From Atopobium sp. ICM42b (lineage in GTDB: Bacteria; Actinomycetota; Coriobacteriia; Coriobacteriales; Atopobiaceae): a stretch of 24,875 nucleotides of DNA. Where the stretch lies: NCBI GenBank assembly GCA_000564995.1, contig JDFH01000009.1, forward strand, positions 1-24,875, in the 5' to 3' direction. Each line of letters opens with the position of its first letter. Position 1 is the stretch's first letter. A program made the translations under genes and the position numbers. Positions 13,404 through 19,876 of the stretch are shown piece after piece. The notes beneath the pieces are model-generated. The model did no database searches and was not told where the DNA came from. It worked only from the letters and a program-made list of their open reading frames with translations.

Positions 13404-15130
13404 GCCTCCTCTGCGACTTTCAGATCAAGCAATGCCTGTTCATAGAGGTCGTCCGTCACGCACGCGTCGTGGAACGAAACGTTATTCTCGGCAAATGAGA
13501 GTCCTTTGCCCTTGATGGTGTGCGCAATAATCGCGCGAGGCCTTGAAGTTTGCTGCTTTAATGCGTCGTACAGCGCAAGCACATCATGTCCGTCTACCTC
13601 GACAGATTCAAAACCAAACGCATCAAACTTTCTTGCAATTGAACCGGTGTCCAAAATGGATGCGCAAGGGCCGTCCAGTTGCATGCGGTTCTGGTCGACA
13701 ATGACCGTGACGTTGGAGAGCTGGTTGTGGCCGATAAACGCCGCGCTCTCCCAAATGGAACCCTCGTCACACTCGCCGTCACCCAAAATACAAAAAACGC
13801 GAGAAGGAAGATCTTTTCTGCGAAGGCTTAAACCCAGGCCGGCGGCGTAGCCCAAGCCCATGCCAAGGCTGCCACCAGAGATTTCAAAGCCACGCTGAGG
13901 GTCTCGTAGTGGATGCTTAAAGAGGACGGCATCGGGTCCAAAGACTCCGCGGTCAATATCCTCTTGAGAGATCATTCCCGCACGTAAAAGAGCTGGGAAT
14001 AGTGCCAGCGACGTGTGAGCCTTAGAGAGAATCAATCGGTCTCTGAGTTCCCATTCACAATCCCTGTGGCCCACCTGCATAACCTTGCTCAAAAGCACAG
14101 AAACTATATCTGCCACAGAACACGCGCCGCCGATGTGGAATGGCGTTGAGCTGTAGCGATGTGCCAACTCAATAATGCCTCGACGCACTGCAAGCGCCTC
14201 GTGACGTAAATCAAGTTCAAGCTGTTTGCGCTGATCAGATTCTATTTCTGCAGAAGTCAGCGATGCACCCACATGCTCTGACTGACGAACGGAAGAGATA
14301 TCCAGAGGTCCAATAGAGCCATCTACCTGCTCAGATACGCCAACAACACTCTGATGCGGGGCAAGCCAAGTCTGGCTCCACTCAATACAATTGCCGTCGG
14401 ACAGCTCAATTACCTGCTCAAGTACAAGCAAAGCCTCATTTGGAGAACACTGCAGGTAGTCGGCATGGTCTTTACCTGCAATTTGTGACTGATAGCGCAT
14501 GCGAGAGCGCGCAATCTCTTTTTGAGAAGTTCTTTCAACCGCGTCAAAGAGCGACTCATTCTCAAAGTCTGCCTCCTCAAGCTGTGGGCAAACAAGCAGG
14601 TTAGACCATGATTCCTGGCACACTACCGGCCGATCAGAAACGCTCCTGACACGACGCAAAAAGAGTACGTCAGAGCCAACGGGAATCTCTAAATGCTCGG
14701 CAACGACTTGATCTGCAGGAACTACCTGCTTAAATAGGACTTCGGTTCGATACTCAAAGCCACCATCTCTGAGCGCGGCTGCAAATGAAAGCACAGTATT
14801 TCCCGCCGCATGACGAACAGTGTTAGAGATAACCTGTGTTGCTCGACCCTTTTGAGTAAGCAGCAAACCCTCTTTGACCAGGGATTGAATGGCTTTTCTG
14901 ATGGTTCCTCGGCTGACGCCATACTGCGCCATAAATTCGGCCTCAGACGGAATATACGTTCCCGCCTTCCAGTCTTCTGACAGAATTTTGACGCGCATCA
15001 AATCTGACAGCTGAACATGAAGGGGTGTAGCAGACGACGCATTGAGTCCTCCCCTGACCTGGGGAGATAACGACTCTACAGCTGCGTCCTCAGAAACTAA
15101 AACCGGAAAAACTCCTGTCTCAAATGACAT
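13391..15130 (-). CDS. GntR-UTRA transcription factor fused to transketolase N-terminal subunit
   Basis: This 579-aa fusion has an unusual order. Residues 35-103 form a GntR winged helix (PLHVQLSDLMRVKIL; IPSEAEFMAQYGVSRGTIRK). Residues ~110-262 are a UTRA ligand-binding domain of the HutC subfamily (VLFLRRVRSVSDRPVVCQES; ALLVLEQVIELSDG). After a ~45-residue linker, ~300-579 is the thiamine-diphosphate domain of an N-terminal transketolase subunit, with the GDG motif at 450-452 and its partner N481 (VTVIVDQNRMQ), plus LSKAHTSLALFPALL. GGAGG five bases before ATG fixes the start. The whole is one uninterrupted frame. No ATG lies near the enzyme boundary, and only GTG at V315 (with GAGG upstream) could give a separate subunit. 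It is coupled to the C-terminal subunit. UTRA domains sense small effectors, often sugar phosphates, so a self-sensing enzyme-regulator is plausible (inference). Confidence 0.88.
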   Translation of the reverse strand: MSFETGVFPVLVSEDAAVESLSPQVRGGLNASSATPLHVQLSDLMRVKILSEDWKAGTYIPSEAEFMAQYGVSRGTIRKAIQSLVKEGLLLTQKGRATQVISNTVRHAAGNTVLSFAAALRDGGFEYRTEVLFKQVVPADQVVAEHLEIPVGSDVLFLRRVRSVSDRPVVCQESWSNLLVCPQLEEADFENESLFDAVERTSQKEIARSRMRYQSQIAGKDHADYLQCSPNEALLVLEQVIELSDGNCIEWSQTWLAPHQSVVGVSEQVDGSIGPLDISSVRQSEHVGASLTSAEIESDQRKQLELDLRHEALAVRRGIIELAHRYSSTPFHIGGACSVADIVSVLLSKVMQVGHRDCEWELRDRLILSKAHTSLALFPALLRAGMISQEDIDRGVFGPDAVLFKHPLRDPQRGFEISGGSLGMGLGYAAGLGLSLRRKDLPSRVFCILGDGECDEGSIWESAAFIGHNQLSNVTVIVDQNRMQLDGPCASILDTGSIARKFDAFGFESVEVDGHDVLALYDALKQQTSRPRAIIAHTIKGKGLSFAENNVSFHDACVTDDLYEQALLDLKVAEEACSC

Positions 15131-15169
15131 AGGTCCTCCGAAGCAAATAAGAAATTAGTCGTGCATACG

Positions 15170-15304
15170 TTAGATACAAGACAAGTAGTATACAAGTTTC
15201 TGAAGGAGAACAGAATAGGAGTTATCTGACTTTTCATCCGTTATAACACCTCTTGAATTTAAAAGCTCTATTTGCTGATCAATAGAAAGAAAAGGCTTAT
15301 TCAT
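15170..15304 (-). pseudogene. Truncated Abi_2 (AbiD/AbiF-like) abortive infection protein
   Basis: This 44-aa frame has AAGGAG about six bases before ATG and starts KPFLSIDQQIELLNSRGV, which matches the N-terminus typical of Abi_2 proteins (KP-lS-eeQi-lL-sRGl). It ends soon after QKLVYYLSC, near the position of the family's NYYRLSGY motif. Full-length members are about 300 aa, so more than 80% is missing. An intrinsic-terminator-like hairpin sits directly upstream of its ribosome binding site. The GntR-transketolase gene follows after 39 bp on the same strand and may be transcribed through it. Best read as a remnant of a phage-defence gene. Confidence 0.55.
15174..15196. promoter_or_regulatory. 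Triple ACAAG repeat, candidate GntR operator
   Basis: ATACAAG occurs at 15174-15180 and 15190-15196, and a third ACAAG at 15181-15185, 44-66 bp upstream of the GntR-fusion start. Clustered half-sites just before a GntR/UTRA gene suggest autoregulation. They overlap the end of the Abi_2 remnant. A clear sigma-70 promoter is not visible. Confidence 0.35.
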
Positions 15305-15317
15305 AGCTTCTCCTTAT

Positions 15318-15351
15318 AAAAAAAGCGGCTACACGATGGCAGCCGCTTTTT
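15318..15351. terminator. Bidirectional intrinsic terminator
   Basis: AAAAGCGGCT (15321-15330) and AGCCGCTTTT (15341-15350) pair around a 10-nt loop. There are five T residues after the stem on plus and seven on minus. On the minus strand it would end transcripts from ppx and tRNA-Leu just before the Abi_2 remnant. A second, weaker inverted repeat (GTCTCG/CGAGAC, 15353-15381) lies beside it. Confidence 0.75.
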
Positions 15352-15371
15352 GGTCTCGGTTCCGTAGAATG

Positions 15372-15545
15372 TCAACGAGACGTATCACTGCCAATAATCT
15401 TAACATTGCACAGACCTCTGTAAAGCGAAATATCAAAACTCAACAACACACTCTTTGTCCCACTTTTGTCCCATGAGCTGAATGTCGAGTTAAGTTTTAC
15501 CAGGTCAAGAGCTATGTGCTCTTCACGCTCAAAAACGCCTAATAC
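15372..15545 (-). pseudogene. Possible C-terminal tail of a tyrosine integrase
   Basis: A minus-strand frame of 57 codons, bounded by stops and without a start, includes FSSWDKSGTKS. Several phage and conjugative-element integrases end with a segment of this flavour (W-D-K-x-G-T-K), and the frame lies 55 bp downstream of the 3' end of tRNA-Leu, a usual integrase position. No catalytic residues are present, so the assignment is weak. Confidence 0.22.
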
Positions 15546-15599
15546 TTAAATATTTTCTAGAAATACGCAGCTAAAACGCTATTTATTCTGCAACAAAAG

Positions 15600-15684
15600 T
15601 GGTAGGGGCGGCGGGACTCGAACCCGCAAGACCGAAGTCGAGGGATTTTAAGTCCCCTGCGTCTGCCAATTCCGCCACGCCCCC
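15600..15684 (-). tRNA. tRNA-Leu (anticodon TAA)
   Basis: This is a class II tRNA with a long variable arm. On the minus strand it runs from GGGGGCGTGGCGGAATTGG to CGCCCCTACCA. The anticodon loop ACTTAAAAT gives TAA, the variable arm is CTCGACTTCGGTCTT, the T arm carries GGTTCGAGTCC, and CCA is encoded. It decodes TTA and TTG. It lies 29 bp after the ppx stop on the same strand and may be co-transcribed. Confidence 0.96.
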
Positions 15685-15713
15685 GGATATGTCTAGCTAT
15701 TATGCCACTACTT

Positions 15714-16736
15714 TTAATTCAGCGGGCGCAAAATTGGCTTCCAAATCACAGGCGACTGCTTTCCCTGGTGAACGGCAGCCGCGGTTATCGCCAGGCCAAA
15801 GAGCAGGTCACTCTCACTTACTACCAGGTGTTTAAAGCCCGAATTCTTCATCAATTCTGCAAGCAAAATAGTGCCCGCGAGCATGACAGGCGCGCGTTTT
15901 GCTTGAAGTCCCGTTATGTCTTCTCGCTCCTTTAGTGTTTTGCTGGCGAGAAGCCCCTCTATCTGAGACACCTCATCAATTGAGATGTGATTGAGGTGCA
16001 CCTTTGACGGGTCATACGGGTCAAGATGGTCCCTGATGGCAATGAGGCTGGTTGCGGTTCCTCCAACACCAACCAGAAGCTCTGGTGCTGCACACTGCTG
16101 CTGAGCTCGCCCAATAGCCTCAGACATCATCTGAGCTGCCATTTGGTGAGCCCCGTCAATGTCTTCAGCTGATGGGTGATCCGAAGACAGATTAAAGCGC
16201 TCGGTCAGACGTCTGCAACCAAGCTCAACGGACTCGACAAAGTTGATGTCGAGTTGCTGCCCCTCAAGCTGCTGGCCTGCGCCTTGGGCTGCAAGCTGGC
16301 CCGCCAGCGTGCCAACGACCAGCTCAGTTGAGCCGCCGCCGCTGTCGGCAACAAGAATGCGATGATTCTCAAAGTCGTGAGAGACACCCAGAAATGTGAG
16401 CGCGCCTTCAATTTCACCTGGAATAATCATGGGCTCAAGTCCCAACGAGGCTAGACCCATTCCCAGGTCAGGGGCATTTTCTGCATCGCGAGCAGCGCTT
16501 GTGAGCGTGCAAACAACCGCCTCAGCGCCCTCTTTTCTCGCGTGATCAACATAGGAAGAAACGCAGCCAACGCAACGGTGAATTGCCTCAGGTAGCAGGC
16601 GCTTTGTCGTATCAACACCCTCGCCCAAATTGACAATCTCGGTGTATTTGGCCATGCGAATGACGCGACCATCCTCTACCTGCGCAAGCGCAAGTCGAGC
16701 AGTTACGGTTCCAATATCAATTGCAGCTAGAAGCAT
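15714..16736 (-). CDS. ppx: Exopolyphosphatase / guanosine pentaphosphatase (Ppx/GppA family)
   Basis: This 340-aa member of the ASKHA phosphotransferase fold probably hydrolyses inorganic polyphosphate or pppGpp. Motifs are the first phosphate loop AAIDIGTVTARLAL (4-17), IPGEIEGALTFLG with E108/E110, and the second loop DSGGGSTELV (131-140). The length fits the short Actinobacterial form without a C-terminal HD extension. The ATG overlaps the stop of the upstream FtsB/DivIC-like gene (TAATG), so the two are coupled. The pairing with mazG and an FtsB-like protein is a recurrent Actinobacterial arrangement. Exact substrate, polyphosphate or pppGpp, is not decidable from sequence. Confidence 0.9.
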   Translation of the reverse strand: MLLAAIDIGTVTARLALAQVEDGRVIRMAKYTEIVNLGEGVDTTKRLLPEAIHRCVGCVSSYVDHARKEGAEAVVCTLTSAARDAENAPDLGMGLASLGLEPMIIPGEIEGALTFLGVSHDFENHRILVADSGGGSTELVVGTLAGQLAAQGAGQQLEGQQLDINFVESVELGCRRLTERFNLSSDHPSAEDIDGAHQMAAQMMSEAIGRAQQQCAAPELLVGVGGTATSLIAIRDHLDPYDPSKVHLNHISIDEVSQIEGLLASKTLKEREDITGLQAKRAPVMLAGTILLAELMKNSGFKHLVVSESDLLFGLAITAAAVHQGKQSPVIWKPILRPLN

Positions 16737-17698
16737 TATTGTGAGTTCCCACTATCAGACTTTGAGTTATTGGCGCCGGACCCCTCAGAAGATCCACCTT
16801 CTCCAGAGTTCTTCTGCTCGTGAGACTCTTCAGGAGCTGGCGCAGAGGTAGAATCATCAGAGTTTGCGCTCTTAGGAGCCTCAGTATTGCCGGAATCGCC
16901 TGGTGTAAATCCAAAAACAAAGTCCCCAACCTTGATGTACCACGGATAGTCAGGATGCTGAACGGTATTCTCGTCCTTCTTTTTATCAAGACCCTCTACC
17001 CGTGCAGATTCCTCGTCGCCAGAAACCAAGCCCTGCTTATGAGCCTCGTCTATGATGCCCTCTTTTGTCTGCAGACCCTGAACCTCGGACTCAAGACGTT
17101 TTTGATCTTCCTCGAGCTTCTGCTGATTTAGCAGCAACTCGTCATGCTCGCGAACAGCGTGGTAGTAGCCACGAATTGGCGGATACAAGCCCACAAGCAG
17201 GAAGATTACAACGCCGAGAAAAATGACAAGCTTGGTATGATTGCGCGCGAAGTCAAGTGCATTGTCCTTAAGCTCTACCAGAGAAGCCACGCTGAACTGC
17301 GGTTTATTGGTTCTTTCAGCCTTCTGCCCGCGCTCGGACTTCTGGTCACGCTCGGACCTCTGAGTCCTATCAATCCTCTTAACTTGAACAGTTCTTTTAG
17401 ACTTGGTGTCCTTGGAACTCTCCTGGGAAGATGCTTGTTTTGATGGCGCCGTGCCCTCTGACGACGCTGTATCTTTTGGAGTCACCGCAGGCTTTTTAAC
17501 CTCAGCAGCTTTTGAGTCAGATTGAGATTTCTCAGTTACCTGGGATTTCTCGGATTTTTTAGTTGAAAATATTTTGAGAGCACCAGAGGCATGCTCCACG
17601 GTAGTCTCTTTAAGAGGCTCAACGGAACGCTTGGTGGGCGTTGTTTTTCTTTTTGTACCACTCTTTTTAGTGGTGTCTTGACTCATCACGGATCTCAT
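16736..17698 (-). CDS. FtsB/DivIC-like septum formation initiator protein
   Basis: This 320-aa single-pass membrane protein has the FtsB/DivIC layout. A long Lys/Ser/Thr-rich cytoplasmic N-terminus (1-150) is followed by one membrane helix (about 157-172). A coiled coil (183-211; LLLNQQKLEEDQKRLESEV) and the family tail GIIDEAHKQGLV (214-225) come next, then an acidic Ser/Glu/Asn-rich C-terminus. In other bacteria such proteins help assemble the division complex with FtsL/FtsQ partners. The disordered ends make it longer than the E. coli protein (about 100 aa). The start may be the ATG at 17698 or the fifth codon ATG; neither has a clear ribosome binding site. It is coupled to ppx downstream. 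Confidence 0.82.
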   Translation of the reverse strand: MRSVMSQDTTKKSGTKRKTTPTKRSVEPLKETTVEHASGALKIFSTKKSEKSQVTEKSQSDSKAAEVKKPAVTPKDTASSEGTAPSKQASSQESSKDTKSKRTVQVKRIDRTQRSERDQKSERGQKAERTNKPQFSVASLVELKDNALDFARNHTKLVIFLGVVIFLLVGLYPPIRGYYHAVREHDELLLNQQKLEEDQKRLESEVQGLQTKEGIIDEAHKQGLVSGDEESARVEGLDKKKDENTVQHPDYPWYIKVGDFVFGFTPGDSGNTEAPKSANSDDSTSAPAPEESHEQKNSGEGGSSEGSGANNSKSDSGNSQ

Positions 17699-17752
17699 TT
17701 CTGGTTTGTTTGGTGATGCGTCGCAACAAATTGCAACATCTTTATTATGGCA

Positions 17753-17777
17753 GAGGCAGCGTCGATAGCCCTGCCTC
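17753..17777. repeat. Hairpin downstream of mazG
   Basis: GAGGCAG and CTGCCTC are perfect complements with an 11-nt loop, in the 182-bp gap after mazG. No T-run follows on either strand, so a terminator is possible but weak. CATAAT just beyond it on the minus strand could be a -10 for the FtsB-like gene. Confidence 0.4.
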
Positions 17778-17880
17778 AGTTTGGAATTTCATCGTTTTAC
17801 CGAATAGAAGTCGTCGCTCTACGGCAAGTCGTAAGCTTTGCGGCACGTCGCACGTCTTCGCTGCAATCTGTGCAGCTTGC

Positions 17881-18786
17881 TTACACATCAAGATGACGTT
17901 TAGCTTCTTGCCACAAATCTTCTTGTAGCTCGGGTTTTTCGTCAAGCGAGAAGCCTCTCTCAGCAGCTGCTTTCTCCATGTACGACCAGCGAGCACGAAA
18001 CTTCCTGCAGGCGCTCATCAGCGCTTCTTCCGCATCAACGCCTTCCCAGCGAGCAACGTTTATCATCGCAAACAAGATGTCACCAAACTCGTCCGTTTTC
18101 TGCTGCGTACCTTGGGCTTCAGCGTCAAACTCCGCGCGCTCCTCGGCAACCTTGTCCCACACGTCATCGACAGGCGCCCACTCAAAGCCCATCTTTGCGG
18201 CGCGCTTTGAAATCTTCTGCGCCTGCATGAGCGCAGGTAGAGACTGTGGAACCGAGTCGAGAAGACCCTCGGTGTGCACGATATCTTCTGCACTGGCGCG
18301 TTCGTCAGCCTTGACGCTCTCCCACACGTCCAAGACGGCCGCAGCCGACGACGTAGAACCAGCTTCTGGCCCAAATACGTGCGGATGCCTGCGCACCAAC
18401 TTCTGATTGAGCGCTCGACATACGTCGTCGATGTCGAAGCCCGCTGCGCGGTCGCGCGCCCCACTGCCCGCACTGGCACCGCTGTCCGCCTCAATCTGCG
18501 AGTGAAGAACTACCTGTTCAAGCACGTCGCCAAGCTCTTCCTCAAGGTGCTCGGGAGAGTCCTCAGCAATAGCCTCAACCGCCTCGTAGGCCTCCTCAAT
18601 CATGTTCTTTGAGATGGACTGATGTGTCTGTTCCTTATCCCAAGGACAGCCGTCCTCCTGACGAAGTCGCCAGATGGTTCTGATCAGGCGGTCAAACTCC
18701 GGATGCGTCTGTGGTGCTCCAAGACGAGCCTTTGTTTCTTCATCAACTGCGGCAGCTAGCTGGGCGATCTTCTCGTCAGATGTCAT
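17881..18786 (-). CDS. mazG: Nucleoside triphosphate pyrophosphohydrolase MazG
   Basis: This 301-aa enzyme hydrolyses (d)NTPs to monophosphate and pyrophosphate, cleaning the nucleotide pool. The metal-binding pattern EExxE (64-68, EEAYE) and ExxD (84-87, ELGD) are present in the first domain, which begins with the typical GCPWDKEQTHQSI. A second, more diverged helical domain has EERAEF and DEFGDILFAMINVAR. Two domains are the norm for the E. coli-type MazG. A variable Ala/Ser/Gly-rich loop (about 101-115) follows the first domain. The ATG lies five bases past the stop of the Gfo/Idh gene, so they share a transcript. Confidence 0.92.
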   Translation of the reverse strand: MTSDEKIAQLAAAVDEETKARLGAPQTHPEFDRLIRTIWRLRQEDGCPWDKEQTHQSISKNMIEEAYEAVEAIAEDSPEHLEEELGDVLEQVVLHSQIEADSGASAGSGARDRAAGFDIDDVCRALNQKLVRRHPHVFGPEAGSTSSAAAVLDVWESVKADERASAEDIVHTEGLLDSVPQSLPALMQAQKISKRAAKMGFEWAPVDDVWDKVAEERAEFDAEAQGTQQKTDEFGDILFAMINVARWEGVDAEEALMSACRKFRARWSYMEKAAAERGFSLDEKPELQEDLWQEAKRHLDV

Positions 18787-18791
18787 GTAGT

Positions 18792-19874
18792 TTATTGCTC
18801 CTCAGGGTACAGGAAATTCCAGTCGTTGCGCAGGCCGGTCATGAGCTCCATAACGTCCTTTGAGACCTCAAGCTGCGCCTGAGCAGAAGCGTCTCCTGCA
18901 ACAGCAGCCTCTAGATCTGCCAGCACGTATGCCAGCGCGTCAGCCGTGCGTCCTACCTGGACTTTCTCCTTCTTGCCGTCGTCAGTCCACGTAATTGTGG
19001 CAACGTCGGCACGTGGATATTCCATAATCTCAATGAAGGCTTTATCCGCGGAAATCATGGCGCGTTTTGGCTGCTTGGAATGAAGTGTCAACGCCAGGAC
19101 AACCATCTGACCCTCGGCATTTCTGAGCAAAATGCCGTCCGTCTGATCAACGCCGGTAGGGGCCGGATTCATCATGGAGAGCACGTCATGAGGCTGGCTC
19201 TTCAAGAAAAGACGCGCTAGTGTCAGCGAATACACGCCGATGTCCAGCAGAGCGCCGCCCGCAAGTTTGGGATTGAAGAAGCGATTCTCCATGTCAAACT
19301 CTTTGTAGCTGCCAAAATTCTCCTGAATCAGGTTGACTGGGCCAAACTCGCCCGCCTCCACGCGGCTAACCAGCGCTTTGTAGAGCGGCATGTGCAAAAT
19401 AGTGCAGGCATCCATCAGCTGAACGCCGTTTTGATGTGCAAGTTCTTCGGCCTCAAGCAGCTCAGCGGAGTTGAGCGTAATGGACTTCTCGCACAGCACA
19501 TGCTTGCCCGCCTGAAGCGCTTTGCGCAGGTAGATGATGTGCGTATTGTGAGGCGTGGTCAGATACACCGCGTCAATCTCGTCGCTGGCGAGAAGATCGT
19601 CGATGCTGTCATACACACGCTTGACGTGGTGTTTTTGTGCAAATGCGACGGCCTTTTCCTGTGTCCTGTTGGCCACGCCGTCAATAGTTCTACCAACTGA
19701 AGCCAGCGCCTCTGCCATCTGATTTGCAATGACTCCGCAGCCAATAACACCCCACCTGAGGTGTGGTGCGGCAAAGATCGTGTCCACGGCGCTTGCGGCA
19801 TCCTGCGCGGCACACGCGACGTTCTGTGCGGCGCTCGTGGTTTTCTGCGATGTCTGACCTGCTGTTTGGCTCAT
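18792..19874 (-). CDS. Gfo/Idh/MocA-family oxidoreductase
   Basis: This 360-aa NAD(P)-dependent dehydrogenase likely acts on a sugar or sugar derivative. The Rossmann motif is RWGVIGCGVIANQMAEAL (40-57). The usual EKP appears as EKS (129-131). GGALLDIGVYSLTLARL in the second domain supplies catalytic Asp and Tyr candidates. Residues 1-35 form an extra Ala/Thr/Gln-rich segment before the Rossmann fold. It appears to be translated, because GAGGAG precedes this ATG and sits inside the end of mfd. The gene lies two bases after the mfd stop and five before mazG, so it is embedded in a repair/housekeeping operon. Substrate unknown. Confidence 0.9.
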   Translation of the reverse strand: MSQTAGQTSQKTTSAAQNVACAAQDAASAVDTIFAAPHLRWGVIGCGVIANQMAEALASVGRTIDGVANRTQEKAVAFAQKHHVKRVYDSIDDLLASDEIDAVYLTTPHNTHIIYLRKALQAGKHVLCEKSITLNSAELLEAEELAHQNGVQLMDACTILHMPLYKALVSRVEAGEFGPVNLIQENFGSYKEFDMENRFFNPKLAGGALLDIGVYSLTLARLFLKSQPHDVLSMMNPAPTGVDQTDGILLRNAEGQMVVLALTLHSKQPKRAMISADKAFIEIMEYPRADVATITWTDDGKKEKVQVGRTADALAYVLADLEAAVAGDASAQAQLEVSKDVMELMTGLRNDWNFLYPEEQ

Positions 19875-19876
19875 AT

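Noticed and set aside
14150..14200. Separate start for the transketolase N-terminal subunit
   Set aside because: GTG at V315 has a GAGG upstream, but it would cut into the first helix of the enzyme domain. No ATG is near, so the fusion reading is preferred; noted as the main alternative.
10357..15625. Duplicated tRNA 3' ends as attL/attR sites
   Set aside because: The 3' ends of the tRNA-Glu and tRNA-Leu genes are not found a second time in the window, so no att pair can be named.
15599..15835. Small plus-strand ORF starting MVGAAGLEPARPKSRDF
   Set aside because: This is the translation of the antisense strand of tRNA-Leu, a well-known spurious ORF.
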